Assembly: GCF_947624825.1 (NCBI RefSeq)
Contig: NZ_CANQLZ010000012.1
Span: 1-57,367 of the forward strand
Direction: 5' to 3'
DNA: 57,367 nucleotides
From: an uncultured Acinetobacter sp.
GTDB taxonomy: Bacteria > Pseudomonadota > Gammaproteobacteria > Pseudomonadales > Moraxellaceae
Program-made: the position numbers and the translations under genes
Shown: in pieces, positions 37,808 to 47,678 of the stretch
Layout of the letters: the number at the start of each line of letters is the position of its first letter
Numbering within the stretch: position 1 is the first letter of the stretch
The notes under the pieces: generated by a model
What the model was told of the DNA's origin: nothing
Database searches by the model: none
What the model saw: only the letters and a program-made list of their open reading frames with translations

Positions 37808-39994
37808 TTAATGATTTCTTGAAACACTGTCATTAACAATTCGCGGTGTAACAAAAATCAATAGCTCACGCTTATCTTCCGATTTCAAATCTTTACGGAA
37901 CAAACGACCCACATATGGCAAATCTCCTAAGAAAGGAACTTTGGTTTGCTGGGTTTGAGTTTCTTGCTCAAAGATACCACCTAGCACCACAGTTTCGCCA
38001 TTATTAACCAGTACATTGGTGTTGATTTCATTTTTATTTAAAATGATCTCACCATTTGGTGCAACACCTGATGGTGAATCGCTATTAATTAAAAGCTGCA
38101 TTTGTACTTTGCCATCTGGCGTGATACTTGGCGTGACTTCTAAGCTTAACAGCGCATCTTTAAACTGGGTATCTGCTGTGGTACCACCACCTGATGTGGT
38201 TGTAGTTTGATACGGAATTTGTTGACCCGATGCAACTTTGGCCAATTGCTTATCTGCGGTCAAGACTTTTGGTGTAGAAATTACTTCACCGTAACCATCA
38301 GATTGTAAAGCAGAAAGCTCAAGGTCAAGCATAAAGTCAGATAGGCTAATTAAACCAAATGCCACACGACCGGCTGCACCTGCCACGCCTAAATCGACGT
38401 TTAAGTTATCTGGACGTTGAATATCAGTTTTACCGTCGTCATCTGGATCACGTAAGTCCCATAAGGTTTGATCACTACCACCAACAAGTAAGTGATCATT
38501 TTTATTAATCCCTTGTGAAACTAAGCCCCACTTGACTCCCATTTCTTTGGTAAAGTCAGTCGTTGCACGCACAATACGTGCCTCAACCATGACTTGCTTA
38601 ACAGAAACATCAAGTAAATCAATCATTTTACGAATTTGATCAATTTTGGCAGAAGTATCATTAATAATTAAGGTATTGGTACGTGGGTCAACTGATACCG
38701 TACCGCGTGGACTCAGCAGTGAACCTACGCTATCACCAAGCAAATCACTGCCTGTAGTCGATGCGCTGTTGTTATTACGACTACCTGCATTACGACCATC
38801 AACAATGAGTTTTTCAATGTCAGCCGCTTTGGCATAATTTAATTGCACATATTCGGTTTGCAATGGGGCAAGTTTAATACTTTGTGCTAATGCTTTGGCT
38901 TCTTCTTCTTCAGCTTTAGTCAGCTCAGGAAGTGGTGCAATCCAAATGACATTACCATTATGGCGCTTGTCTAAGTTCTTGGTTTTTAAAATAATATCTA
39001 AAGCTTGATCCCAAGGTACATCTTTTAGACGTAAAGTGATATTGCCTTGTACCGTATCGGCTGCCACCATGTTAATGCCGGTAAAATCTGCCAACAACTG
39101 TAAAACACGGCGCACTTCGATATCTTGGAAATCGAGTGAGATTTTTTTGCCTGTATAATTTTGTACAGTACGTGTCACTGCCTGCTGAGCTGTCAAACTG
39201 CTACGATCTACAGGGCGTTTAACCGAAATGGTTAATTTGTTTTCAGCTTGATAAGCCATGTACTCATAGCTACCATTGGTCTGAATAGTCACCACACCAT
39301 TACTGCCATTATTTTGCGCATCAATGGTTGAAGCAGGGGTGGCAAAATCATTGACATTCAAACGACGTGCTAAATGCGTAGGTACTTTATTACCTAAAGT
39401 ACGTACCACAATTTTGCTGCCTTGTTGTTGTACATCAACGGGCGTGTTGGCACCGGCTAAATCAATCACAATTAAGCCTTCACCACTTGAACCACGTTCA
39501 AAGCCAATATTGGTAATGCCTTGTGCTTGTTTCACTGCAGCTGTAGGGACTGCTGTTGTGCCAGTAGATGCAGTTGGATTGATTTTTAAGATGTAAGTAT
39601 TGCCTTCAACACGCGTGGTAAAAGCACCTGCATCCGCCAAATTAATGGTTAAACGCGAACGTTGAGCATCTGACATGACATCCAAATTGCTCGCTTCTTT
39701 GGTGGCAATCGCAATATTGTTTTGTTTTAAGGTTTGCGCAGTCTTTTCAAAATCTAAAATTAAACGCGATGGGCTGTCTAACTGATAAGCTTGTGGCTCA
39801 GGTGGTACGCCATTAAACATGACACGAATTTCAGTGCCTTGATTGGGTACTTGCATCGGCACAATATTGGTAATGCTCACTTGTGCATTGGCGACTTGCA
39901 TTACAGCCATGGCCACAGTTGCCATTGAAAACTGACGAAATAAATTCATGGTATTACCATCCCCAAAAATAAAATCTTTCATACTATTCTTCAT
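37808..39994 (-). CDS. pilQ: Type IV pilus secretin PilQ
   Basis: The 728-residue outer-membrane secretin is the pore for the pilus and for DNA entry. In order: signal peptide ending ANA near residue 37, AMIN domains that bind peptidoglycan, an STN/N0 domain (VLQLLADFTGINMVAADTV), N1 (VQLNYAKAADIEKLI), and the secretin core ending VPFLGDLPYVGRLFR and ELLIFVTPRIV. The ATG at 39994 has AAGGA six bases ahead; the Met at residue 16 (39949) gives a more classical signal peptide and is a real alternative. Last gene of pilMNOPQ. Confidence 0.95.
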   Translation of the reverse strand: MKNSMKDFIFGDGNTMNLFRQFSMATVAMAVMQVANAQVSITNIVPMQVPNQGTEIRVMFNGVPPEPQAYQLDSPSRLILDFEKTAQTLKQNNIAIATKEASNLDVMSDAQRSRLTINLADAGAFTTRVEGNTYILKINPTASTGTTAVPTAAVKQAQGITNIGFERGSSGEGLIVIDLAGANTPVDVQQQGSKIVVRTLGNKVPTHLARRLNVNDFATPASTIDAQNNGSNGVVTIQTNGSYEYMAYQAENKLTISVKRPVDRSSLTAQQAVTRTVQNYTGKKISLDFQDIEVRRVLQLLADFTGINMVAADTVQGNITLRLKDVPWDQALDIILKTKNLDKRHNGNVIWIAPLPELTKAEEEEAKALAQSIKLAPLQTEYVQLNYAKAADIEKLIVDGRNAGSRNNNSASTTGSDLLGDSVGSLLSPRGTVSVDPRTNTLIINDTSAKIDQIRKMIDLLDVSVKQVMVEARIVRATTDFTKEMGVKWGLVSQGINKNDHLLVGGSDQTLWDLRDPDDDGKTDIQRPDNLNVDLGVAGAAGRVAFGLISLSDFMLDLELSALQSDGYGEVISTPKVLTADKQLAKVASGQQIPYQTTTTSGGGTTADTQFKDALLSLEVTPSITPDGKVQMQLLINSDSPSGVAPNGEIILNKNEINTNVLVNNGETVVLGGIFEQETQTQQTKVPFLGDLPYVGRLFRKDLKSEDKRELLIFVTPRIVNDSVSRNH

Positions 39995-40003
39995 TGTTAT
40001 TCC

Positions 40004-40534
40004 TTAAGGCGCTGCTGCACCAAGCAGTACAAGGCTACGTGGACGTTCTAAATACCCTTCACGACCATCAGGAATGATTTCGATCAGATCAATTTGTGTA
40101 GGCGTAATACGCACGATTCGTCCATGGTTATTCCCCATATAACCTCCCACTTGTACACGCTCAAGCTCACCATCTGGGGTTTGAATCACAGCGGTCACTT
40201 TGCCTGATGTACTGCGCATACTGCCTTTCATATTCAAAGTTTCTAAAGCATAACTTTCTAAAGGCTGTGGCGTACGTGTAAAGTTTGGATAAACCCGCTT
40301 ACCTGCCATAATTTTAAGTTCTGCAGCCAATGAGGTTGGCATAAATGGACTTTTAAGTTGATGGGCAGCATAGTCAAATGTGGGCACTGGCATAAAGACA
40401 GGTGCAGGCTCAATTGGTAATGGCGGTTGATTACGAATTTCTGCCATCTGTTGATTAACAGTATCAATCCGTGAGTCACATCCAACCAAAGCTAAACCTA
40501 AGAGGCAGCTTAAGCTAATTTTGCTCATTTGCAT
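40004..40534 (-). CDS. pilP: Type IV pilus assembly lipoprotein PilP
   Basis: The 176-residue inner-membrane lipoprotein has a lipobox LVGC (Cys19), a Pro-rich linker and the C-terminal beta-domain (YALETLNMKGSM, then TPTQIDLIEIIPDG) that docks onto PilQ. Its ATG shares one base with the pilO stop. It links the inner-membrane PilNO complex to the secretin. Confidence 0.95.
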   Translation of the reverse strand: MQMSKISLSCLLGLALVGCDSRIDTVNQQMAEIRNQPPLPIEPAPVFMPVPTFDYAAHQLKSPFMPTSLAAELKIMAGKRVYPNFTRTPQPLESYALETLNMKGSMRSTSGKVTAVIQTPDGELERVQVGGYMGNNHGRIVRITPTQIDLIEIIPDGREGYLERPRSLVLLGAAAP

Positions 40535-41244
40535 TATGGCGTCCCCTCTTGAGCTGGCGTATCTACTGCTTGTTCTGTAGTGCCAATATAACGATAGGTC
40601 TTGGCATTGACTTTATAAGTGATCACCGGCACTTCAGCACGTTTTTCTTTGCTCTCGATTGCTGAAATTTCAAAATCATGCAACGTCACAATACGCGGTA
40701 GCGCAGCAATAGCACTGACAAATGAACCAAAGGCGTGATAATCGCCTGTCGCTTCCATTTCAATGGGTTGTTCAATAAAGAACTCTTGTTTAATTTCGTC
40801 TTGTAAACGAATATTCTTAAAACGCAGTCCTGCATTGACGCCAGTAATGTTGATGTCTTCAACTAAGCCTGGGATCTCAGTTTCTTTAGGCAATTGCTCT
40901 AATTGTTGGTTAAAGTTTGCTTGCATCTCAATTAATTGCGCTTGATACTGTTGCAAGTTACGTAACTTTGAATCCTTTTCACGAAATTCATTCAAAAGTT
41001 GTTGTTCTTGGGCACGAGCAGTTTCAATCGCGTCAAGCTTGGGTTTAATCGCTAAAAAATAACCAATAGCGGCTGTTAATAACAATAAAAACAACCAACA
41101 GGTAATTTTAACTGATAAAGGCCAGCCACCGTAGTTACTGGTATCAAGGGTATTAAACTGTTGAAAGAATTTCTCAACTGTCATTTTCTTTTTGGGGCGG
41201 ACTGCTTCATCTTGGCTTAATTCATCGAATTGTTCACGACTCAT
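40534..41244 (-). CDS. pilO: Type IV pilus alignment protein PilO
   Basis: The 236-residue protein has a cytoplasmic tail of about 45 residues, one membrane helix (ITCWLFLLLLTAAIGYFLAI), a coiled coil, then a ferredoxin-like periplasmic domain. It forms a heterodimer with PilN. The start overlaps the pilN stop by four bases (ATGA). A poly-acidic/basic cytoplasmic extension (SQDEAVRPKKKMTVEKFF) is common in this family. Confidence 0.95.
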   Translation of the reverse strand: MSREQFDELSQDEAVRPKKKMTVEKFFQQFNTLDTSNYGGWPLSVKITCWLFLLLLTAAIGYFLAIKPKLDAIETARAQEQQLLNEFREKDSKLRNLQQYQAQLIEMQANFNQQLEQLPKETEIPGLVEDINITGVNAGLRFKNIRLQDEIKQEFFIEQPIEMEATGDYHAFGSFVSAIAALPRIVTLHDFEISAIESKEKRAEVPVITYKVNAKTYRYIGTTEQAVDTPAQEGTP

Positions 41245-41891
41245 GGCTGTGCCCCCGTTGTTGTTACATTGGCTTCACTTGCAGGTAAATCATCTAAAGC
41301 CACTGCATCCAATTTAATCTCATCAAGATCAACCGTAACCACAAATGCGCCATAACTGTCTTCACGGCGTGGTAGTAAGGAACTTGCAGGTTTATCTTTG
41401 TTTTCTTCTGCCGCTAAGAATGAGTTCATAAAGGCATTACGATACCAAGCTGACGCCTCTAAACCACGTAACAAATCTGCCACGGTATTTGGACTATCAG
41501 CACGTCCTTCGATGGTAAATTTATCGCCCTTACGCACAAACTTAGTAATGTGCATATTACTTGGAGTCACACGCACTAATTCATCCACTAAACGCACGGC
41601 TACAGGACGTTGTCCTTGTAAACCTTGAATCAGCTTCATACGCTCTACAATCGCATCACGTTGCTCTTGTAAACCTTCTAAAGATTTCAGCTGTGTGTCT
41701 AGATTTTGATTGGTGGTCATGACCAGTTGATTGGCTTGATTTTGATCTTCAAGTTTATGATCAAAATACATCCACGTACCCACAACCCCCAGCACCCCAA
41801 GTAATGCCACGCCAATTGATACGGCAATAAATTCTTTTTTTCTTTTTTCTCTTAGCTCATCACGCCAAGGGAGTAAATTAATTCTTGCCAT
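41241..41891 (-). CDS. pilN: Type IV pilus assembly protein PilN
   Basis: The 216-residue protein begins MARINLLPWRDELREKRKKEF; the INLLPWR motif binds PilM. One membrane helix, a coiled coil and a PilO-like periplasmic domain follow. The start shares a base with the pilM stop (TAATG). Confidence 0.96.
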   Translation of the reverse strand: MARINLLPWRDELREKRKKEFIAVSIGVALLGVLGVVGTWMYFDHKLEDQNQANQLVMTTNQNLDTQLKSLEGLQEQRDAIVERMKLIQGLQGQRPVAVRLVDELVRVTPSNMHITKFVRKGDKFTIEGRADSPNTVADLLRGLEASAWYRNAFMNSFLAAEENKDKPASSLLPRREDSYGAFVVTVDLDEIKLDAVALDDLPASEANVTTTGAQP

Positions 41892-42949
41892 TAATCAAAA
41901 CTCCGTATTGCAAGGCCACAGGCCACCATCAAGGAAGATGCATCCTTTTCAATTTTCTGCACATCTACTTTGCTTGAAAAACCCATTTGTAAAAATGGAT
42001 TCGCAACTGTGACGCGATACCCGAGTTTTTGCTGGATTAATTTTGCAAGCCCCGTGATATTGGCATTACCCCCAGCCAATAAAATATGATCAATCTCATT
42101 AAATTGGGAAGAAGAAAAGAAAAATTGTAAAGAGCGCGCTGCTTGTTGAACCACAGCATCTAAATAAGGCTCTAAGATTTCCGCTTCGTAATCATCTGGT
42201 AAAGTTTGGGTTCTTTTAGCACGACCCGCTTCTTCAAACGATAAACCATAACGGTTTTGAATATCTTGTGTGAGCTGCTTGCCCCCAAACACTTGTTCAC
42301 GGGTATAAATGACTTTGCCATTTTGCATCACAGATAAAGTGGTCATGGTATGACCAATATCTAAGATTGCAACTGTATTTACCCCAACCGGCAAAGTATC
42401 GGCAAAGACTTGATAGGCATTTTCAATCGCACAGCTTTCCACATCAGCAATTTTTGGCGTTAAACCCGCTAGCTCCAAAACCTCTGAGCGAACACTAATA
42501 TTTTCAAGACGTGTTGCAACTAAAAGCACTTTAACCCGATGAGGATTAGGTAAACGCTCAGGTAAAACCTCAAAATCAAGGCTCACCTCATCTAATGGAA
42601 ATGGAATGTATTGCTCAGCATCCATTCGGATTTGGATTTCACGCTCGTCATCGCTCATGTCAGCATCCATTTCAATGATTTTTGAAATCACCATAGACGT
42701 TGGCACTGCAAAGGCAGCCTGATCACTATGTGGGTCGGCAAGATTAATAGCACGTTCAAGTGCATCAGCCACAGCTTCTACATTTAAAACGTTCTTTTCA
42801 ACAACACTGCCTTCAGGTAAGGGTACAAGTGCATAGCTTTCCACATGATACTTACCATTCTTTACAGCGAGTTCTAAAGCCTTAACAGAAGTAGAACTAA
42901 TATCTACGCCTATTAACCCCTTGTTTGGTTTACGATATAACCTAAGCAC
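41891..42949 (-). CDS. pilM: Type IV pilus assembly ATPase-like protein PilM
   Basis: The 352-residue actin-like cytoplasmic protein binds PilN and helps dock the pilus machine. Motifs include LIGVDISSTSVKALEL near the start, NTVAILDIGHTMTTLSVM and the late HILLAGGNANITGL. It is the first gene of pilMNOPQ and is divergent from ponA across 164 bases, which hold both promoters and a 7-bp inverted repeat (TACGGAT/ATCCGTA). Confidence 0.96.
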   Translation of the reverse strand: MLRLYRKPNKGLIGVDISSTSVKALELAVKNGKYHVESYALVPLPEGSVVEKNVLNVEAVADALERAINLADPHSDQAAFAVPTSMVISKIIEMDADMSDDEREIQIRMDAEQYIPFPLDEVSLDFEVLPERLPNPHRVKVLLVATRLENISVRSEVLELAGLTPKIADVESCAIENAYQVFADTLPVGVNTVAILDIGHTMTTLSVMQNGKVIYTREQVFGGKQLTQDIQNRYGLSFEEAGRAKRTQTLPDDYEAEILEPYLDAVVQQAARSLQFFFSSSQFNEIDHILLAGGNANITGLAKLIQQKLGYRVTVANPFLQMGFSSKVDVQKIEKDASSLMVACGLAIRSFD

Positions 42950-43113
42950 AATGTAGTCCTATTATTTTTTTATCCCCAAAAACAAAAATCCACTAACCGG
43001 TCTAGATCTATAATTTTCTACGGATACAATAACTCATCTAACAATCCGTAAGTGTAAAGGCTATACTGACGACCAATTAGTTTGCCATTAGCTCTTATTA
43101 AAACTTACTTGTT

Positions 43114-45672
43114 ATGAAAAAGCTATCTTGTTCGGGTCGTGTACATCCATTTTTTTTGAGCATAATTATAATTTTGGTCTCAATCCCAATGGGCTTTTAT
43201 GGCATGTACCTCTATATTGCCCCATCTTTGCCCGACATGTCGACGCTTAAAAAAGCGCCGCTTCTTAAACCTATGCAAGTATATAGCTCGGATAATCAAC
43301 TGATTGCTGAATATGGTGGCAAGCTTTCGGTACCTGTTGACTATAACCAAATTCCGCAAACATTTGTACATGCTTTTTTAGCTGCCGAAGATTCCGCTTT
43401 TTTTGAGCATAGCGGTATTAGTTTTAAAGGACTTGGGCGCGCGGTCACAGAAAGTATTACCGGCTCTGATGTGCAAACTGGTGGTTCAACCATTACCATG
43501 CAAGTGGCCAAGAACTATTACTTAAGTCCTGAACGTACTTTAAAACGTAAACTGACTGAAGTTTTTTTAGCGCGCAAAATTGAGCAAACCCTTACCAAAG
43601 AAGAAATTTTAACTTTATATGTTAATAAAATTTTCTTAGGAAAAAATGCTTACGGCATTACTGCAGCAGCACGTATTTACTACAATAAAAGTTTAGCTGA
43701 ACTGTCGATCTCGCAAATGGCGATGTTGGCAGGTTTACCTAAAGCACCATCAAGATACAACCCGATTGCCAATCCAGAACGCGCTTTAGAGCGTCGTAAT
43801 TGGATTTTAGGACGTATGTTGCAGCTTGGTTATATCAATCAAGAACAATATGACGTTGCGATTGCCGAACCTATTAATTTAAATAGCCCTGATCGTAGTA
43901 TCAGTAACCGTTTCCCATATGTGGGTGAAATGGTGCGCAGTGAATTGGTCTCTAAATTTGGCGATCAAGCGGTCGATTCAGGCTATAAAGTCTATACCAC
44001 CATTAATAGCGAACGTCAGGCTTATGCCGAACAAGCCGTGCGTGATGGTTTAGAGGCCTATGATCGTCGTCATGGTTGGCGTGGTGCAGAAGCACACGAC
44101 AAACCCTTAAAAGAATTTAGCCCATATGCCAATACTTACCCTGCACAAGTGGTCAAAGTCGGTAGCAATTCATTTGATGCCCTGATGCAAGATGGCTCAA
44201 CTGTTACAGTGCCATGGTCAGGGATGTCTTGGGCACGCCCGTATCGCAATGCCAATAGTGTAGGTGGTGCGCCAAGTCGTGCTTCGCAAATTGTCAAACT
44301 CAAGGATATTGTACGTTTACGTCCAAATACTGAAAAGACGGCGTGGGCGTTAGTCCAAGTACCCAAAGTACAAGGTCAACTGATTGCCATTAATCCCAAT
44401 AATGGTGCTTTAGAGGCTGTAGTCGGTGGCTATAACTTTTATCAATCTAAATTTAACCGTGCCACTCAAGGTTGGCGCCAACCCGGTTCTATCATTAAAC
44501 CCTTTGTCTATGCTTTGGCACTTGAGCGTGGTATGACACCGCACAGCATGGTGAGTGATTCGCCTATTACGATTGGCAAATGGACGCCTCGTAACTCAGA
44601 CGGTCGCTATTTAGGTATGATTCCATTGCGTCGTGCCTTGTATTTATCACGTAATACCGTTTCGGTGCGTTTATTACAAAGCGTTGGCCTTGAACGTACC
44701 CGTCAGTTATTTATGGATTTTGGTTTACAAGAAGATCAAATCCCTCGTAACTACACCATTGCATTGGGTACTCCGCAAGTTTTACCTATACAAATGGCGA
44801 CAGGCTATGCCACATTTGCCAATGGTGGCTACCGTGTCCAACCTTACTTTATTGAACGTATTGAAGATGCTTACGGTAAAGTGATTTACACCGCCAATCC
44901 TGAATATGCGTGTATTCGCTGTATTGATGCACAAGTATCTACACCACAAGAAAAACAAATCTCAGCCGATGATGCTGCTTTTTTAGAAGCAGCTTCTGAA
45001 GCCCAAGCGGCGTCTGAACCTACAAGCACAGTCACAGCATCAAGCAAAACTAAGGCTGTTGACACGGCACAATATCGTCAAGCACAACGTATTTTAAAAT
45101 CAAGTTCGGCTTATGATATGGCCAATATTTTACGTGATGTAATTAACCACGGTACCGGTCGTGCTGCGTTAAAAATTGGACGTAATGATTTAGGTGGTAA
45201 AACAGGTACCACCAATGATGCTAAAGATGCATGGTTTGCAGGCTTTAATGGCAAATTAGTGACTGTGACTTGGGTGGGTTTTGATCAGCCAACCACTTTA
45301 GGTCGCCGTGAATACGGTGGTGTCGCTGCTTTGCCAATTTGGAGTGATTTTATGGCGAAATCCTTAAAAGACACTCCGTCGGCTTGGGTGAGTTTAGATA
45401 CTAAAGCCAAAGCGCCACAAGATCGTAGCCAACCACAAAGCGTTGAAGTTGAAGCAGCCCCACAAGATCGTGCACCACCTTTAGCACGCCCTGTATATCG
45501 TCCTGCTCCTGTAGCACCCAAACGTAGTGTAGAAAATGACTTTGCCGATTTACCCGGTGATGCACCTTTAAAACCTGTACGTGAAGCACCGCCTCCAATG
45601 CAGACTCAACCTACGCCTCAACCAACACCTGCCACAGATTCTTTAGAAGATCTGATTAATGAAGTAGAATAA
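43114..45672 (+). CDS. ponA: Penicillin-binding protein 1A, bifunctional class A PBP
   Basis: The 852-residue enzyme polymerises and cross-links peptidoglycan. After a membrane helix (about 12-35) comes the GT51 glycosyltransferase domain with the catalytic Glu92 (AAEDSAFFEHSG) and TGGSTITMQVAKNYYL. An OB-like insert follows. The transpeptidase has Ser459-Ile-Ile-Lys462, the SRN box and Lys696-Thr-Gly698. The last 120 residues are Pro, Gln and Ala-rich. A TATACT element at 43062-43067 may be the -10. The gene diverges from pilM, as in Pseudomonas. Confidence 0.96.
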   Translation: MKKLSCSGRVHPFFLSIIIILVSIPMGFYGMYLYIAPSLPDMSTLKKAPLLKPMQVYSSDNQLIAEYGGKLSVPVDYNQIPQTFVHAFLAAEDSAFFEHSGISFKGLGRAVTESITGSDVQTGGSTITMQVAKNYYLSPERTLKRKLTEVFLARKIEQTLTKEEILTLYVNKIFLGKNAYGITAAARIYYNKSLAELSISQMAMLAGLPKAPSRYNPIANPERALERRNWILGRMLQLGYINQEQYDVAIAEPINLNSPDRSISNRFPYVGEMVRSELVSKFGDQAVDSGYKVYTTINSERQAYAEQAVRDGLEAYDRRHGWRGAEAHDKPLKEFSPYANTYPAQVVKVGSNSFDALMQDGSTVTVPWSGMSWARPYRNANSVGGAPSRASQIVKLKDIVRLRPNTEKTAWALVQVPKVQGQLIAINPNNGALEAVVGGYNFYQSKFNRATQGWRQPGSIIKPFVYALALERGMTPHSMVSDSPITIGKWTPRNSDGRYLGMIPLRRALYLSRNTVSVRLLQSVGLERTRQLFMDFGLQEDQIPRNYTIALGTPQVLPIQMATGYATFANGGYRVQPYFIERIEDAYGKVIYTANPEYACIRCIDAQVSTPQEKQISADDAAFLEAASEAQAASEPTSTVTASSKTKAVDTAQYRQAQRILKSSSAYDMANILRDVINHGTGRAALKIGRNDLGGKTGTTNDAKDAWFAGFNGKLVTVTWVGFDQPTTLGRREYGGVAALPIWSDFMAKSLKDTPSAWVSLDTKAKAPQDRSQPQSVEVEAAPQDRAPPLARPVYRPAPVAPKRSVENDFADLPGDAPLKPVREAPPPMQTQPTPQPTPATDSLEDLINEVE

Positions 45673-45676
45673 AAAC

Positions 45677-45700
45677 AGCCCGCAATTGCGGGCTTTTCTT
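45677..45700. terminator. Bidirectional terminator between ponA and rlmA
   Basis: A perfect palindrome GCCCGCAATTGCGGGC (45678-45693) with A-rich and T-rich flanks lies between the convergent ponA and rlmA stops and overlaps the end of rlmA slightly. Confidence 0.85.
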
Positions 45701-46502
45701 ATTTCTTTTTAAACAGATAAATTTGGAACTGGGCTGCTAAATCTAAGCTCTCATGCGCTTCTAAAGCTTCACGACGTTCAGGTTTGGCCTTATAGGCATA
45801 AGGTGTCATAGCAATTAAATTTTTTAAATCACTTTGTGACAGTTGCATAGGTGCATCAATAATTATGTCTTCAACCAACTCAAACGCATCTTGAAGCTGC
45901 TCGACGAATTTGGCTGAATCGTGGGCTTTTACTTCTTCAAACAAAGCTTCACGCATGGCATATAAATGCTGCTCGGCTGGGGTGACCACCATCAAGTAGC
46001 CATTGTCTTTGAGCACTCTTAAGATTTCTTGTTTTGGAATCGGGCTAAATAAGCTGGTACATAAGTCAATAGAAGCATCAAGTACAGGTAAAGTCGCGCC
46101 TGTACCGACTACCCAAGTGATGTCTTTATTGAGTTTAGCCGCCACTTGTACCGCATTTTTGGCAATATCCACACCCATACATTGTAAAACTTGAGCTTGC
46201 ATGGCATTGGTGTAATAGCCTTCGCCACAGCCAATATCGAGTAGGTTTTCAACACGTAACTGTGCAATTTTTGCAACGACTGCTTGTTGCAGTGGTGCAT
46301 AGTGACCTGCACTTAAAAAAGCACGGCGCGCTTGCACAGATTCTGGTGTATCACCCGGATTTTTACTGTGTTTGTGTTGCACCACATGTAAATTTACATA
46401 GCCTTGTTTAGCCAAATCATAACTATGACGATTTACGCAGTGCCATGTTTTTTCTGTAAGACTCAATTTTTCCCGACATACAGGGCACATGAGTAGGTTC
46501 AT
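45699..46502 (-). CDS. rlmA: 23S rRNA (guanine(745)-N1)-methyltransferase RlmA
   Basis: The 267-residue enzyme methylates G745 in 23S rRNA. The N-terminal zinc finger (Cys6, Cys9, Cys22, His26: CPVC, then WHCVNRH) is family-specific; DLAKQGYVNL follows, then the SAM-binding motif LLDIGCGEGYYT. The ATG at 46502 has GGAG six bases ahead; ATG 46505 is directly adjacent and too close to it. It lies downstream of mraY, separated by a terminator, so it is expressed separately or by readthrough. Confidence 0.9.
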   Translation of the reverse strand: MNLLMCPVCREKLSLTEKTWHCVNRHSYDLAKQGYVNLHVVQHKHSKNPGDTPESVQARRAFLSAGHYAPLQQAVVAKIAQLRVENLLDIGCGEGYYTNAMQAQVLQCMGVDIAKNAVQVAAKLNKDITWVVGTGATLPVLDASIDLCTSLFSPIPKQEILRVLKDNGYLMVVTPAEQHLYAMREALFEEVKAHDSAKFVEQLQDAFELVEDIIIDAPMQLSQSDLKNLIAMTPYAYKAKPERREALEAHESLDLAAQFQIYLFKKK

Positions 46503-46518
46503 CATTTTCTCCAAAAAC

Positions 46519-46541
46519 AAAAAAGCCGGCAAATGCCGACT
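46519..46541 (-). terminator. Terminator after mraY
   Basis: Stem AGTCGGC/GCCGGCT (with one G-U pair, 46535-46541 with 46524-46530), then a six-base T-run on the minus strand. It closes the rsmH-to-mraY operon. Confidence 0.82.
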
Positions 46542-46559
46542 TTCTTTTTTACGATTTGC

Positions 46560-47678
46560 TTAACGTAATTTTAAAGTCATTAAGCCTAAAACTACCAGCA
46601 TAATTGTAATAATCCAAAAACGAATCACTACTTGGGTTTCACGCCAGCCTTTTTTCTCGTAATGATGATGTAAAGGTGCCATTAAAAATACGCGTTTATT
46701 GCGCATACGTAACGAGCCAATTTGTAAGAACACAGAAATAGCTTCAACCACAAACACACCGCCCATAATGGCAAATACCAGCTCTTGGCGTACCATCACA
46801 GCAATGGTTCCGAGCATGGCGCCCAATGACAATGCACCTACATCGCCCATAAACACTTGTGCAGGGTGTGCGTTATACCAAAGAAAAGCCAAGCCGGCGC
46901 CAATCATAGCCGCACAAATCACCACCAATTCTGATGAATATTTAACATACGGAATATGTAAATAATTGGCAAAACGAATATCACCTGCTAGGTAAGCAAA
47001 TACCCCTAAACCTGCGGCAACCAAGACAATTGGCATAATTGCCAAGCCATCTAAACCATCGGTTAAGTTGACGGCATTAGAAGCACCATTAATCACCAAA
47101 TAAGTAAAGATAATAAAACCAATACCCAATGGAATAATCGACAGTGGAATAGATACGTCTTTAAAGAACGGGATCAATACATCCAACATTGAAGCAGTTT
47201 GTGCCGCAGTCGGTTGCAAGGTTGCAATGTAATACAGGGCAATACCAGCACCGATTGAACCTACCGATGTCCAAAAGAATTTCTTACGCGCGGGTAAGCC
47301 TGCATTGTCTTTGTAACGGATTTTGATCCAATCATCCGCCCAACCTACAGCACCAAAAATCACCATTACCGCCAAGACAATCCATACATAAGGGTTGCTT
47401 AAATCTGCCCAAAGTAAGGTCGATACGCCAATGGAGAGTAAAATTAATAAGCCACCCATGGTTGGTGTGCCCATTTTTTTGGCATGCCCTTCAGGTGCAA
47501 AGCTACTCACCGCTTGACCGTATTTTAAAGCTTGTAGCTTACGAATCATGTAAGGACCAAGCGCCAAGCCAATCCCAAGTGCGGTTAACACACTGAGCAA
47601 AGCACGTAGCGTTAAATAACGCACCACACCAAACGAGTCATGATAACTCGCTAAGTGCTCAAACAACCAAAGTAGCAT
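46560..47678 (-). CDS. mraY: Phospho-N-acetylmuramoyl-pentapeptide transferase MraY
   Basis: The 372-residue integral membrane enzyme makes lipid I from UDP-MurNAc-pentapeptide and undecaprenyl phosphate. About ten membrane helices, the [20 protein letters not shown] loop, the [14 protein letters not shown] aspartates and the C-terminal [13 protein letters not shown] motif are all present. It directly abuts murF with no gap. It is the last gene of this dcw segment. Confidence 0.98.
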   Translation of the reverse strand: MLLWLFEHLASYHDSFGVVRYLTLRALLSVLTALGIGLALGPYMIRKLQALKYGQAVSSFAPEGHAKKMGTPTMGGLLILLSIGVSTLLWADLSNPYVWIVLAVMVIFGAVGWADDWIKIRYKDNAGLPARKKFFWTSVGSIGAGIALYYIATLQPTAAQTASMLDVLIPFFKDVSIPLSIIPLGIGFIIFTYLVINGASNAVNLTDGLDGLAIMPIVLVAAGLGVFAYLAGDIRFANYLHIPYVKYSSELVVICAAMIGAGLAFLWYNAHPAQVFMGDVGALSLGAMLGTIAVMVRQELVFAIMGGVFVVEAISVFLQIGSLRMRNKRVFLMAPLHHHYEKKGWRETQVVIRFWIITIMLVVLGLMTLKLR